The notes under the pieces: model-generated
Told to the model about the DNA's origin: nothing
Database searches by the model: none
The model's input: only the letters and a program-made list of their open reading frames with translations
Origin: Xanthobacter tagetidis
GTDB lineage: Bacteria > Pseudomonadota > Alphaproteobacteria > Rhizobiales > Xanthobacteraceae
Reading direction: 5' to 3'
DNA: 64,000 bases
Assembly (NCBI RefSeq): GCF_003667445.1
Contig: NZ_RCTF01000010.1
Location: 1 to 64,000 of the forward strand
Program-made: the position numbers and the translations under genes
Shown here: positions 50,055 through 60,025 of the stretch, in pieces
Layout: the number at the start of each line of letters is the position of its first letter
Position numbering within the stretch: the stretch's first letter is position 1

Positions 50055-51670
50055 CGGCCGGCCTCCGGCACGGCCGGCGCCGCGGCGGCGGGCGGGGCCG
50101 GCATCACAGCGCCCACATAGGCCGAGGGCGCATGCAGCGCCTGTGAGGTCTCGGTCATGAAGCGCATGACCGGGCTGCCGAACACCGTCATGGCGACGCA
50201 CAGGACGAGAATCCCGGCCACGGGGGCGAACTCCACCGCCTTCACGCTGGGCAGACTCGCCTGCATCGGCACCCAGAAGGTGGTGATGCCGGTGCGCGCC
50301 ATGGCCACGAGCGCAGCGAAGCCGGACAGCGCCAGCAGCGCGATCAGCGCCCAGGCGCTGCCGGAAATCCCCTCGCTCGGGGTCATGAGCGCCGACATCA
50401 TGGCGAACTTGGCGAGGAAGCCGGGCAAGGGCGGCAGCCCGGCCAGCAGCAGCGCGCAGATGAAGAAGGCGCCGCCGAGCGCCGCCATGGTCATGGGCAG
50501 CGCCGTGCCCACCTCCTCCTCGACCTGCCCGGCCCCCTCCCCGTCTCCGAACACCTCCATGGAGACGGCGATCACGTCCGCGCCGGCCGCGCGCCCGCGC
50601 TCCACCAGCTCGATCAGCAGAAAGAAGGCGCAGATCGCCAGCGTCGAGCTGGCGAGATAATAGAGCGCGCCGGCGATGATCGCCGCATCGCCGAAGCCGA
50701 TGGCGGAAAGCAGCGTGCCCGAGGAGACGAGGACGCTGTAGCCGGCCAGCCGCGGCATGGACTGGGAGGCGAGCACGCCGACCGTGCCGAAGGCGATGGT
50801 GGCGAGCCCGCCATAGAGCAGCCAGTGCGCCCCGAAGCCCGCGGACGGCCCCGAATCCGCGCCGAACAGCAGCAGGCTGAGGCGCAGGATCACGTAGATG
50901 CCCACCTTGGTCATCATGGCGAACATGGCCGCGGCAGGCGCGCTCGCGGCGGAATAGGTGGTGGGCAGCCAGAAATTCAGCGGCCACATGGCCGCCTTCA
51001 CCAGGAAGGCGACCGCGAGAATGGCCGCGCCGGCCTCGAACAGGGTGCGGCCCTCCTCGCCGATAGCGGGGATGCGGCCGGCGAGGTCGGCCATGTTGAG
51101 CGTTCCGGTCACGCCGTAGATCAGGCTCACGCCCACCAGGAACAGCGAGGACGCGACGAGATTGATCGGGATGTAGTGCAGCCCCGCTTTGACGCGGGCG
51201 ATGCCGGAGCCATGCAGCACCAGCCCGTAGGACGCGGCCAGCATCACCTCGAAGAACACGAACAGGTTGAACAGGTCGCCGGTCAGGAACGCGCCGTTCA
51301 GTCCCATCAGCAGGAACAGGAAGATGGAATAGAAGCGCGGCCCCGCCCGGTGCCAGCGCGCGAGCGCGAACACGAAGCTGGCGCAGGCGAGCAGCGCGGT
51401 GAGCACGAGCATCATGGCCGAGAGCCGGTCGGCCACCAGCACGATGCCGAATGGCGCCGGCCAGTTGCCCACCGCCTGGACGATGGCGCCCTGTCGGTCG
51501 GTCGCGACCAGCAGCGTCACCGCCATCGCCAGCAGCGCCAGGATCGTCCCGAGGCTCACCGTGACCTTCAGGGTGCGGAGACGGTCGTCGAACAGCAGCA
51601 GGAACGCGCCGGCCATCAGCGGCAGCAGCACCGGCAGGACGACGAGGAATGAGAGGGGGGGAGTCTGCAT
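50051..51670 (-). CDS. mnhD: Mrp Na+/H+ antiporter subunit D (NuoL/M/N-like)
   Basis: A 539-residue polytopic protein related to complex I antiporter-like subunits. Conserved charged-helix elements are [20 protein letters not shown] (Glu in helix 5 type), [22 protein letters not shown] (Lys) and a later [17 protein letters not shown]. With MnhA it should carry the H+ and Na+ paths. A hydrophilic insertion near residue 365 ([14 protein letters not shown]) is atypical. The mnhC stop overlaps its start. Confidence 0.94.
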   Translation of the reverse strand: MQTPPLSFLVVLPVLLPLMAGAFLLLFDDRLRTLKVTVSLGTILALLAMAVTLLVATDRQGAIVQAVGNWPAPFGIVLVADRLSAMMLVLTALLACASFVFALARWHRAGPRFYSIFLFLLMGLNGAFLTGDLFNLFVFFEVMLAASYGLVLHGSGIARVKAGLHYIPINLVASSLFLVGVSLIYGVTGTLNMADLAGRIPAIGEEGRTLFEAGAAILAVAFLVKAAMWPLNFWLPTTYSAASAPAAAMFAMMTKVGIYVILRLSLLLFGADSGPSAGFGAHWLLYGGLATIAFGTVGVLASQSMPRLAGYSVLVSSGTLLSAIGFGDAAIIAGALYYLASSTLAICAFFLLIELVERGRAAGADVIAVSMEVFGDGEGAGQVEEEVGTALPMTMAALGGAFFICALLLAGLPPLPGFLAKFAMMSALMTPSEGISGSAWALIALLALSGFAALVAMARTGITTFWVPMQASLPSVKAVEFAPVAGILVLCVAMTVFGSPVMRFMTETSQALHAPSAYVGAVMPAPPAAAAPAVPEAGR

Positions 51671-52008
51671 CAGTCGCCGAGCCCATCCACGTGGTCGCTG
51701 CCGGTGCGTCCACGCGCGGTGAGCAGCACCACGAGGAACAGCGCCGTCATGGCGAAGCCGATGACGATGGCCGTCAGCACCAGCCCCTGCGGCAGCGGGT
51801 CGGCGAAGGCGGCCGGATCGCCGGCCACCCCCTTCTCCAGGATCGGCGGGGCGCCCGGCCGCAGCCGCCCCATGGAGAAGATGAAGAGATTGACCGCATA
51901 GGACAGAAGCGACAGGCCGATGATGACTTGGTAGGTGCGCGGGCGCAGCAGGAGCCAGGTGCCGGCTCCGCCGAGCACGCCGATGCCGATGGCGAGGATG
52001 GTCTCCAT
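51670..52008 (-). CDS. mnhC: Mrp Na+/H+ antiporter subunit C (NuoK-like)
   Basis: A 112-residue three-helix subunit homologous to NuoK. GTWLLLRPRTYQVIIGLSLLSYAVNLFIFSMG and DPLPQGLVLTAIVIGFAMTALFLVV are the MnhC hallmarks. Overlaps mnhAB and mnhD by a few bases on each side. Confidence 0.95.
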   Translation of the reverse strand: METILAIGIGVLGGAGTWLLLRPRTYQVIIGLSLLSYAVNLFIFSMGRLRPGAPPILEKGVAGDPAAFADPLPQGLVLTAIVIGFAMTALFLVVLLTARGRTGSDHVDGLGD

Positions 52009-54914
52009 CACGGCTCTCCCAGGCTGCGCGTCTCGCGCGGTCCGCGCAGCGACTGGTGGGCGAGCGCGATGAGCATCAGCACGGTCGCGCCGACCACCAG
52101 CGCGAACACGCCGAGGTCGAACATGAGGGCCGAGGCCATCGGCACCTCGCCCACCACCGGCAGGTGCACGTAGCGCGCGTAGGATGTCAGGAACGGGTAG
52201 CCGAGCAGCAGCGAGGCGAGCCCGGTCAGGCTTGCGGTCAGCAGGCCGAGCCCCATCCAGCGCAGCGGCAGCACGCGCAGCACCGCCTCCGCGCCGCGCA
52301 CGCCCGCGGCCATGTATTGCAGCACGAAGGCGATCGACAGGACGATGCCGGCGGCAAAGCCCCCGCCCGGCAGATCGTGGCCGCGCATGAACAGGTAGAC
52401 CGCGAGCACGGCGATGGGCGGGAACAGCCACTGCATGATGAAGCGCGGGATCAGCAGGTAGTCGGCGACCGTGTCGCCCACCTCCCGGTCGGGCCGCGCC
52501 GCGTCATAGGCGTTCTGGATGCGCTGCTGCTCCGGCCTCTCGACGCTGTCCGGCGCCGGGCGGAAGCGGCGCAGCATGGCGAACACGGTGAGCGCCACCA
52601 CGCACAGCACGGTGATCTCGCCCAGCGTGTCGAAGCCTCGGAAGTCGACCAGGATCACGTTGACGATGTTGGTGCCGCCGCCCTCCGTATAGGCGCGCTC
52701 GACGAAGAAGCGGGACACCGTGTCGGGCAAGGGCCGCGTCATCACCGCATAAGACAGCATCGACAGGCCGAGCCCCACTGCGAGCGCCAGCGCGAGGTCG
52801 CGGAAGCGCCGGGCGATGACGGCGCCGGAGGGCCGCATATCCTCCTGAGTGATGATGCGCTTCGGCAGCCAGCGCAGGCCGAGCAGGATCAGCACCGTGG
52901 TGACGATTTCCACCAGAAGCTGGGTCAAGGCGAGGTCCGGGGCGGACAGCCAGAGGAAGGTGAGGCAGGTGACGAGCCCGGCGCCGCCCGTGAGCGCCAA
53001 GGCGGCGAGCCGGTGGAACTTCGCCTGATGGGCGGCCCCCAAAGCGCAGGCGATGCCGATCGCCCAGACGAGGATGAAGGCGGGCGTCGCCGGCGTGAGC
53101 GCGCGCGTGCCGACGCTCGCCGCGCCGTGCACCAGGACCGGGACGGATGCGGCCAGGATGGCGACCATCACCAGCAGCCGAAGCTGCGGCTGCAGGCGCC
53201 GTGTGCCGAAGATCTGCTCCAGCGTGCGCGCCCACTTCCAGGACAGCGTCACCATCACGTTCTCGAAGATGCGCTGGGCGTTCAGGTCCTGGAGCAGCGG
53301 CGGCCCCTCGCTGCCGCTCGCCAGATATCCGCGCAGCGCGAGATAGAGGACGATCCCGCCCGCCATGGCGATCACGCTCATGAGCAGCGGCAGGTTGAAG
53401 CCGTGCCAGACGGCGAGGCTGTAATAGGGCAGGTCGGTGCCCACCACCGCCTGCGCCGCGCTCGCCAGAAGCCAGCCCACGGCGCGGCCGGGGATGATGC
53501 CGATGACGAGGCAGATCACCACCAGCAGCTCGATGGGGAAGCGCATCCAGCGCGGCGGCTCGTGCGGCATGCGCGGCAGGTCGGTCGGCGGCGGGCCGAA
53601 GAACGTGCCGAGGATGAAGCGCAGCGAATAGGCCACGGAGAACATGCCGGCCAGCGTCGCGAAATAGGGCAGCGAATCGTCCAGCAGCGAGCCGGTATGG
53701 TCGGCGACCGCCTCGGCGAAGAACATCTCCTTCGACAGGAAGCCGTTGAGCAGCGGCACCCCGGCCATGGCCGCCGCCGCCACCATGGCGAGCGATGCGG
53801 TGAATGGCATGTAGCGCCACAGGCCGCTGAGCCGGCGCAGGTCCCGGGTTCCGGTCTCGTGGTCGATGATGCCCGCCGCCATGAACAGCGAGGCCTTGAA
53901 GATCGCATGGTTGAGGATGTGGAACACCGCCGCCACCGCGGCGAGCGGGCTGCCGAGGCCGAGCAGCAGCGTGATGAGCCCCAGGTGGCTGATGGTGGAA
54001 TAGGCCAGCAGCCCCTTCAGGTCCTGCTGGAAGATCGCGAAATAGGCGCCGATCACCAGGGTCGCGAGGCCCGCGGGCACGACGAGGTAGAACCAGGCGT
54101 CGGTTCCCGCCATCACCGGCCACAGCCGCGCCAGCAGGAACACGCCCGCCTTCACCATGGTGGCCGAGTGCAGATAGGCCGACACCGGGGTCGGCGCCGA
54201 CATGGCGTTGGGCAGCCAGAAATGGAACGGGAACTGCGCGCTCTTGGTCAGCGCGCCGAGCAGGATGAGCACCAGCACCGGTAGGAAGAGCGGGCTTGAG
54301 CGGATCGCCTCGCCCGAGGCCAGCACCACGTCGAGGTCATAGCTGCCGACGATGCGCCCGAGCAGGATGGCGCCGACGAACAGGCAGATGCCGCCGGCGG
54401 CCGTGACGGTCAGCGCCATGCGCGCCCCGTCGCGCGCACCCGCATTGTGGTGCCAGTAGCCGATCAGCAGGAACGAGAAGAGGCTCGTCAGCTCCCAGAA
54501 GAACACGAGCAGGATGAGGTTGCCCGCCAGCACCACCCCGAGCATCGCGCCCATGAAGGCGAGCAGGAAGCTGATGAAGCGCGGGGCCGGGTCCTCGGCG
54601 GCGATGTAGTAGCGCGCATAGAGCACCACCAGCCCGCCGATCCCGTACACCAGGATGGCGAAGAGCCAGGCGAGACCGTCGATCCGGAAGCCGAACTCCA
54701 GGCCGAACTCCGGAATCCAGGGGAGCTTCGCCGCGACCGACGCGCCCTCTTGCACCTGAGGATAGAACAGGATGGTGATGCCGATGCCGACCACCGTGAC
54801 GGCGGCGGCGATCAGGACGGCAGATTCGCGCGCCGCCCGCGGCAGCAGGCTGGCGAGAAGGCTCCCGAGAAACGGCATCCCGACAAGGGCAAAAAGCAGC
54901 ATCCCGTCGGGCAT
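52008..54914 (-). CDS. mnhA: Fused Mrp Na+/H+ antiporter subunit AB
   Basis: A 968-residue membrane protein. Residues ~1-500 are the NuoL-like antiporter module (VFFWELTSLFSFLLIGYW; KSAQFPFHFWLPNAMSAPTPVSAYLHSATMVKAG split across two helices; HAIFKASLFMAAGIIDHETGTRDL). A DUF4040-like part follows (~600-690). Residues ~830-960 are MnhB, marked by DLPGGGFAAG. The AB fusion with five further genes is the group 2 (PhaAB) arrangement known from rhizobia. It is first in the operon. Role: Na+ or K+ export and pH tolerance. Confidence 0.94.
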   Translation of the reverse strand: MPDGMLLFALVGMPFLGSLLASLLPRAARESAVLIAAAVTVVGIGITILFYPQVQEGASVAAKLPWIPEFGLEFGFRIDGLAWLFAILVYGIGGLVVLYARYYIAAEDPAPRFISFLLAFMGAMLGVVLAGNLILLVFFWELTSLFSFLLIGYWHHNAGARDGARMALTVTAAGGICLFVGAILLGRIVGSYDLDVVLASGEAIRSSPLFLPVLVLILLGALTKSAQFPFHFWLPNAMSAPTPVSAYLHSATMVKAGVFLLARLWPVMAGTDAWFYLVVPAGLATLVIGAYFAIFQQDLKGLLAYSTISHLGLITLLLGLGSPLAAVAAVFHILNHAIFKASLFMAAGIIDHETGTRDLRRLSGLWRYMPFTASLAMVAAAAMAGVPLLNGFLSKEMFFAEAVADHTGSLLDDSLPYFATLAGMFSVAYSLRFILGTFFGPPPTDLPRMPHEPPRWMRFPIELLVVICLVIGIIPGRAVGWLLASAAQAVVGTDLPYYSLAVWHGFNLPLLMSVIAMAGGIVLYLALRGYLASGSEGPPLLQDLNAQRIFENVMVTLSWKWARTLEQIFGTRRLQPQLRLLVMVAILAASVPVLVHGAASVGTRALTPATPAFILVWAIGIACALGAAHQAKFHRLAALALTGGAGLVTCLTFLWLSAPDLALTQLLVEIVTTVLILLGLRWLPKRIITQEDMRPSGAVIARRFRDLALALAVGLGLSMLSYAVMTRPLPDTVSRFFVERAYTEGGGTNIVNVILVDFRGFDTLGEITVLCVVALTVFAMLRRFRPAPDSVERPEQQRIQNAYDAARPDREVGDTVADYLLIPRFIMQWLFPPIAVLAVYLFMRGHDLPGGGFAAGIVLSIAFVLQYMAAGVRGAEAVLRVLPLRWMGLGLLTASLTGLASLLLGYPFLTSYARYVHLPVVGEVPMASALMFDLGVFALVVGATVLMLIALAHQSLRGPRETRSLGEP

Positions 54915-55435
54915 CCCTTCTGGCCTCCGCGCTCAACGATTCGTCACTACCTCTGCGATGCGTGACCATCTCCCGCATGATGGAGGGGGACGGCATGAAC
55001 GATCAAGCCTCGGGGAGCAGTCTCCTTCCAGTTTGGAGCGAAGCCCTGGCTCTGGCGCGGGACCTTTGGCGTGGCCGCAGAGAGCGAACCATCCCAGTCT
55101 TCTTGCGGCAAACGCCACCTTCCGGAGAACGCTCCGGTGCGGGCAGAGGTGAGACAATCCGCCGGGCAGAAAGAGTGATCTTCCGTAACGTCATGCGTAT
55201 TGTCTGACAAGATGCGTCCGGCAAAATTGCGAGAAGGCGGCCGGCGCAGCGCCACGCACCGCTGGCCGCCGTGCGTCATCCGGGGGGAAGCTCTGCGCCT
55301 CGCCTTCCGATTTGGCGGACAGCAGAAGATGCGGGCTCTCGGCGGCTGGCCCGGCACAGGACGGCGCGGGATTCGCAGGCGTCTTGTGCCCCCCCCCCCC
55401 GCAGGCACCCCCGTTCTCCAGCCCGTGACCTGTGC
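54915..55435. promoter_or_regulatory. Upstream region of the Mrp operon with poly-C tract
   Basis: About 520 bases holding the Mrp promoter region and the 3' side of the LacI gene. Bases 55389-55400 are an uninterrupted run of 12 C, the longest single-base run seen in the window. It lies just beyond the LacI stop. No gene, and no clear -35/-10 pair, was identified. Confidence 0.4.
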
Positions 55436-56452
55436 TCAAGCGGGCGCGCTGCGGGCGGATGAGCGCACCTTGAGCAGGCCGCCGAGATAGGCGATCTCGG
55501 GCGCGAGGCCCGGCCGCCTTATGCGCATGTCGAGCATGTCCAGCGCGCGGTCGACCATGTCCCCCACCGGCTGGGCGACGGTTGTGAGGTCGTAGGCGCC
55601 CCAGGAGGCCTGATCCACGTCGTCGAAGCCGACCACGGAGACGTCCTCAGGGATCCGCACGCCGAGGCGCCGCAATCCGTCCATCATGCCGAACGCCATG
55701 ATGTCGTTGACGCAGAAGATGGCGTCGGGCCGCTCGGGAAGGGACCAAAGGACCGACGCCGCCTCGAAGCCGCCGGCATAGGTGGAGTGCCCGGCGACCC
55801 GCGCCAGGATTTCCAGGCCGGCCCGCGCCGCCGCCTGGCTCGCGCCGGCCTCGCGTTCCGAGCTCGTGGAGGCGTTGGGCGTGCCCAGCACGATGGCGAT
55901 GCGCCTGTGCCCGCCCGCGGCCAGGAACGCGCCGATCATCTCGCCGCCGGCGAAGTTGTTGCAGGAAACCGCGCAGCCATGCAGCCGCGGCACGCGGTTG
56001 ACCATCACGAGCGGCACCTCGTTCGCCTGGCAGATGTCCGCCGCCCGCGAGGACAGCTCCGCCGAGGTGATGATGCAGCCGTCCATCTGGTATTGCAGCA
56101 GCGCCTGGATCGAACTCTCCGACAGCGGGTCGCGGCTCATGTGCAGCGGCATGATGCGGAGCGCGCGGAGCCGCGCACGCTCCACCAGCGTCTCCAGAAG
56201 CTGGGGATAGAAGGGGTTGCTGCGGCTGCCGGTCACGAACCCGACGATGCCGGTGCGGCGCGTGACCAGGGCGCGGGCATTGGCATGCGGTGTATAGCCG
56301 AGCCGCTGCGCGATTGCCGCGATCGCTTCGCGCCGTTCCGCGGAGATGCGCGGGTCGTTCCTCAGGGCCCGCGAGACCGTCGAGACCGACACGCCCGCTT
56401 CCGCCGAAATGGTTTCGACAGTCGGCCGCCGGCCTGCCTGCTCCCTCGCCAT
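55436..56452 (-). CDS. LacI-family transcriptional regulator
   Basis: A 338-residue regulator. The N-terminal headpiece is TVETISAEAGVSVSTVSRALRNDPRISAERR, followed by the hinge helix region and a periplasmic-binding-protein-like effector domain (GIVGFVTGSRSNPFYPQLLETL; DAIFCVNDIMAFGMMDGLRRLG; VVGFDDVDQASW). It is divergent from the transporter/lyase operon, and a LacI-type operator lies between them, so it very likely represses that operon until an inducer binds. Confidence 0.95.
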   Translation of the reverse strand: MAREQAGRRPTVETISAEAGVSVSTVSRALRNDPRISAERREAIAAIAQRLGYTPHANARALVTRRTGIVGFVTGSRSNPFYPQLLETLVERARLRALRIMPLHMSRDPLSESSIQALLQYQMDGCIITSAELSSRAADICQANEVPLVMVNRVPRLHGCAVSCNNFAGGEMIGAFLAAGGHRRIAIVLGTPNASTSSEREAGASQAAARAGLEILARVAGHSTYAGGFEAASVLWSLPERPDAIFCVNDIMAFGMMDGLRRLGVRIPEDVSVVGFDDVDQASWGAYDLTTVAQPVGDMVDRALDMLDMRIRRPGLAPEIAYLGGLLKVRSSARSAPA

Positions 56453-56535
56453 CACCTTCGACTCCGGCCCGCATTCGATAGGGTTAGCGTATGCACGATT
56501 GGCGCCTGATGACGAGAATTTTTCTGTTTGGAGCG

Positions 56536-56566
56536 TTGACAAAAATCTGCGCAAGCGTTTGCATAA
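56536..56566 (+). promoter_or_regulatory. Promoter with overlapping LacI-type operator
   Basis: TTGACA (56536-56541) is a perfect -35; a weak -10 lies around 56560-56566. The operator GCAAGCGTTTGC (56551-56562) is a near-palindrome with the central CG of the LacI/PurR family (consensus GCAAACGTTTGC, one difference) and sits between and over the boxes, so binding would block RNA polymerase. Confidence 0.75.
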
Positions 56567-56626
56567 ACCGTCCGCGCTGAACGGCGTGAGATCGAAAACA
56601 AACAAGAGCGATAGGGGAGGTCCACC

Positions 56627-57577
56627 ATGATGTTTCATCGCGCCCTTCTGGCTGCCGCCATGTCGGCCGCGCTCCTTGGCGCCGCCCAGGCGCAGGATGT
56701 GATCCGCATCGGCGGTACAGCGAATTACGGCCCCGTCCTTCCGGTGAAGGCGGCGGAGAAGCTCGGCCTGTTCGAGAAGGCGGGCGTCAAGATGCAGTTC
56801 ACGAACTTCGCCGGCGGCGCGCAGTCCATGGAAGGACTGGCGGCCGGCGAGGCTGATCTCATCAACTACTTCCCGCCCGGACTCGCCCTCGCCAAGGCGC
56901 GCGGCGTGAAGGCGACCATCGTCGGCGCCAGCACCACCACCCCGCGCGGCTGGGCGATCATGGTGGCCAAGGATTCCCCGATCACCGACATCAAGCAGCT
57001 GGTGGGCAAGAAGGTGGGCGTGACCACCAACGGCGCCACCACCGACTTCTTCGCCCTGTGGGCGGCCAAGCAGGCGGGCGGCGCCATCACCCGCGTGCCG
57101 CTCGGCGGCGGCGGACTGGTCCCCGGCCTGCTCGCCGGCAACGTGGAGGCCATCTCCACCTATCCGCCGCTCACCTATCGCCTCGCCCTCGGCGGCCAGG
57201 CGCGCATCCTGGTGGATCTCGGCAGCGCCATGAGCGCCAACCTGCCCGACGTGTGGATCGCGTCCGACGAGGTGATCAACAAGAAGCCCGAGGCGCTCAG
57301 GCGCGCCCTCGTCGCCCTCTACAGCGCCATCAAGTACATGCAGGACAATCCGGACTGGACGCTCAAGCTCCTGGAAGAGCAGGCGCAGCTGGCGCCCGAC
57401 ATCGCCAAGGAGGAGTTCAAGCAGACCATCATGGGCCTGTCCTCCACCGGCACGCTGAAGGAGGCGGACGTCGCGGCCTCGCTCGAACTCGGTTCCCTCG
57501 CGGGCAACGTCAAGATGCCCGACCCGAAGAGCCTGTTCACCGACAAGTTCGTCCCGGTCCAGACCATCTCGCCCTGA
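56627..57577 (+). CDS. ABC transporter substrate-binding protein, NMT1/SsuA type
   Basis: A 316-residue periplasmic protein with signal peptide (LLAAAMSAALLGAAQAQ). It has the two-lobe fold of NMT1/THI5/SsuA binding proteins: GPVLPVKAAEKLGLFEKAGVKMQF and GLAAGEADLINYFPPGLALAKARG. Such proteins bind nitrate, sulphonates, pyrimidines, phthalate or other acids. A GGGGAGG site precedes the ATG. Given the downstream genes, a di- or tricarboxylate-related ligand is likely. Ligand not proven. Confidence 0.9.
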   Translation: MMFHRALLAAAMSAALLGAAQAQDVIRIGGTANYGPVLPVKAAEKLGLFEKAGVKMQFTNFAGGAQSMEGLAAGEADLINYFPPGLALAKARGVKATIVGASTTTPRGWAIMVAKDSPITDIKQLVGKKVGVTTNGATTDFFALWAAKQAGGAITRVPLGGGGLVPGLLAGNVEAISTYPPLTYRLALGGQARILVDLGSAMSANLPDVWIASDEVINKKPEALRRALVALYSAIKYMQDNPDWTLKLLEEQAQLAPDIAKEEFKQTIMGLSSTGTLKEADVAASLELGSLAGNVKMPDPKSLFTDKFVPVQTISP

Positions 57578-57663
57578 GGGGCGTGCGCCGACCGGCCGCA
57601 CGGCGCGCCGGTCGGCCATCGGGCCGCGAGACCGCGCCAGCCATACAGCCGAGGATCCTCCTC

Positions 57664-58419
57664 ATGACCCAGCGCGCAAGCTATCTTGCCGTCCAGATCG
57701 CGATCCTGGCCGCGATCCTGACCGGCTGGGAGATCGCCTCCCGCTCGGGCGCGGTGAACGCCATGCTGCTGCCGCCCTTTTCGGAGGTCGCGACGCAGAT
57801 GGGGAGGATGCTGGTCTCCGCCCGCTTCCTGGAGAATCTCGGCGTCACGGCACTGGAGGTGGTGCTGGCGAGCGCCATCGTCGCCCCCATCGGCGTCCTC
57901 ATCGGCCTCGTCCTGGCCGAGAGCCCCTATCTCGGGGCGGCCTACCGGCCGTTCTTCTTCTTCCTGACCGGCGTGCCCAAGTCGATCTTCCTGCCGATCT
58001 TCATCCTGATCTTCGGCATCGGCATCTCCCAGAAGGTCGCGTTCGGCGTCTTCCAGGCGGTGTTCGTGCTGGTCATCGCCACCATGACGGCCGCCTCATC
58101 GGTCGCCCCCGAGCTGGTGCGGCTCGCCAAGGTGAGCGGGGCGACGCGCTGGCAGATCTACCGGGAGATCTACTGGCCGGCGATGCTGCCCATCGTCATC
58201 GAGGGCATGCGTCTCGGCGTGATCTTCAACATCACCGGCGTGATCTTCGCGGAGATGTCGGTGTCCCGCGCGGGCATCGGCGCCCTGGTGGCCGAATGGG
58301 GTCGCAACTTCGAGATCGCCAACCTCATCGGCGGGATCCTGATCACCGCTTTGCTGTGCATCGCCATCAACGAGAGCCTGAGATGGTACGAACTGCGAGT
58401 CGGAAAATGGCGGCAGTAG
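57664..58419 (+). CDS. ABC transporter permease, SsuC-like
   Basis: A 251-residue BPD_transp_1 permease with about six helices. The coupling loop is LVRLAKVSGATRWQIYREIYWPAMLP (EAA type). The ATG before TQRASYL was chosen; the frame upstream is not permease-like. It partners a second, different permease later in the operon, giving a heterodimeric channel, which is uncommon for SsuABC-type systems. It overlaps the ATPase gene by 13 bases. Confidence 0.93.
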   Translation: MTQRASYLAVQIAILAAILTGWEIASRSGAVNAMLLPPFSEVATQMGRMLVSARFLENLGVTALEVVLASAIVAPIGVLIGLVLAESPYLGAAYRPFFFFLTGVPKSIFLPIFILIFGIGISQKVAFGVFQAVFVLVIATMTAASSVAPELVRLAKVSGATRWQIYREIYWPAMLPIVIEGMRLGVIFNITGVIFAEMSVSRAGIGALVAEWGRNFEIANLIGGILITALLCIAINESLRWYELRVGKWRQ

Positions 58420-59207
58420 CCAATGCCCCCGCCCCGGCCCCGGCCGGCCCCCCGGACGTGGCGGTCGAGCACCTCACCCATGTCTACGAGACCGCGAACG
58501 GCGCGGTCAAAGCCCTGGACGACATCGATTTCGAGGTCCCGCAGGGCAAGTTCGTCGGCATCGTCGGCCCGTCGGGTTGCGGCAAGTCCTCGCTGCTGCT
58601 GATGCTTGCCGGCCTGCTCCAGCCGAGCGAGGGCCGCATCGTGGTGCGCGAGCATGCCCTGACCGCGCCGCGCCCCGCGGACGTGGGCGTCGTGTTCCAG
58701 GAGGCGAGCCTGCTGCCCTGGAAGACCGCGCTTGAGAATGTCGAGTTTCCGCTGAAGCTGCGCGGCACGGCCAGGGCCGAGCGCCGGGACCGGGCCCTGG
58801 AGCTGCTGGAGCTGGTGGGGCTCGCCGACTTTCGAGACCGGCTGCCGCACGAGCTTTCCGGCGGCATGCGCCAGCGCGTCTCCATAGCCCGCGGCTTCAG
58901 CCAGGATCCGAAGATCCTGCTGATGGACGAGCCCTTCGCCGCGCTCGACGAGCAGACCCGCCTCACGCTCGGCGACGAACTGCTGAAGATCTGGACCCGC
59001 CACCAGAAGACCGTGATCTTCGTCACGCATTCGCTCACCGAGGCGGTCTATCTGTGCGACGAGGTCCTGGTGATGAGCCATCGGCCGGGTCGCATCATCG
59101 ACCGCGTGACGATCCCGCTCGAGCGCCCGCGCACCTACGAGATGATGGCGACCGAGACATTCGGACACCTGCGCGAGCGCATCTGGCGCTCGATCCGGAC
59201 CACGTGA
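58407..59207 (+). CDS. ABC transporter ATP-binding protein, SsuB/TauB-like
   Basis: A 266-residue ABC ATPase. GIVGPSGCGKSSLLLMLAGLL is Walker A, VVFQEASLLPWKTALENVEFPL the Q-loop region, LSGGMRQRVSIARGF the signature and LLMDEPFAALDEQTR Walker B; FVTHSLTEAVYL has the switch His. An Ala/Pro-rich leader precedes the domain. An ATG 24 bases upstream is an alternative start. Confidence 0.94.
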   Translation: MAAVANAPAPAPAGPPDVAVEHLTHVYETANGAVKALDDIDFEVPQGKFVGIVGPSGCGKSSLLLMLAGLLQPSEGRIVVREHALTAPRPADVGVVFQEASLLPWKTALENVEFPLKLRGTARAERRDRALELLELVGLADFRDRLPHELSGGMRQRVSIARGFSQDPKILLMDEPFAALDEQTRLTLGDELLKIWTRHQKTVIFVTHSLTEAVYLCDEVLVMSHRPGRIIDRVTIPLERPRTYEMMATETFGHLRERIWRSIRTT

Positions 59208-59209
59208 CC

Positions 59210-60025
59210 ATGCCCGCAACCGCCGTTTCCCCGAGCGCCGCATCGGCGCCGCGCATCAGGCGCGGACCCTGGCTTCCGCCGCGCGCCCTTGGCCTGCTCA
59301 CCCTTGCCGCCCTCCTGTTGGCGTGGGAGGTGTTGCCGCGCCTCGAACTCGTGCCGCCTGTCCTCGTTGCGCCACTCTCGACGGTGCTGGAGAGCGGCGT
59401 CGCCTCTGCCGGCACCTTTGCCGAGGCGATGGGCGTCACCATGGTCGAGATCGCGTTCGCACTGGTCTTCGCCTACGGCGTGGGTGGCATCCTCGGCCTG
59501 GTGCTGGGTTCCGTGAAGCCGCTGCGCGGCGCCGTGCTGCCGCTGGTGTCCTCGATCTACGCGGTGCCGTTCATCGTCGCCTACCCGCTGCTGACGGCAT
59601 GGATCGGCATCGGCATGGAATCGAAGGTCATCTTCGCCGGCATCTACGGCATGTTCCCGATGATCCTGGCCACCGCCGCCGGCGTCCGGACCGTCGACCC
59701 GGCCTTCGTGCGGGCTGCGCGCTCCATGGGCGCCACGCGCGCGCAAATCCTGTTCCAGGTGCTCGTTCCCGCCGCCTTTCCCTCGATCCTCTCCGGCCTG
59801 CGCATCGCCGGCTCACTGGTGACGATCGGGGTGGTCGTGGCCGAGATGCTCGCCTCCACGGCGGGGCTCGGCTTCCTCATCACCCAGTACCGATCCATGT
59901 TCCAGACGCCCGAGGTCTATTTCGGCATCATCCTGGTGCTGTGCCTCACGGGCTTCCTCGACTTCCTGATCGGCTGCGTCGAACGCAAGGCGGCTGCATG
60001 GCGGCCGCGCAAGGAGCTCATATGA
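59210..60025 (+). CDS. ABC transporter permease, second subunit
   Basis: A 271-residue permease distinct from the first one. Coupling loop: AAGVRTVDPAFVRAARSMGATRAQILFQVLVPAAFP. The N-terminal ~28 residues are hydrophilic. It starts two bases after the ATPase stop region and overlaps the lyase gene by four bases (ATGA). With the first permease it should form the membrane part of the importer. Confidence 0.93.
   Translation: MPATAVSPSAASAPRIRRGPWLPPRALGLLTLAALLLAWEVLPRLELVPPVLVAPLSTVLESGVASAGTFAEAMGVTMVEIAFALVFAYGVGGILGLVLGSVKPLRGAVLPLVSSIYAVPFIVAYPLLTAWIGIGMESKVIFAGIYGMFPMILATAAGVRTVDPAFVRAARSMGATRAQILFQVLVPAAFPSILSGLRIAGSLVTIGVVVAEMLASTAGLGFLITQYRSMFQTPEVYFGIILVLCLTGFLDFLIGCVERKAAAWRPRKELI

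Noticed and set aside
52056..54284. A 742-codon plus-strand frame over mnhAB
   Set aside because: Antisense to a strongly conserved antiporter subunit; Gln/His/Arg-rich composition typical of a shadow.
56627..59207. Nitrate or sulphonate importer
   Set aside because: The binding-protein family is broad, and no nitrate or sulphonate enzymes are nearby; the enzymes present act on diacids.
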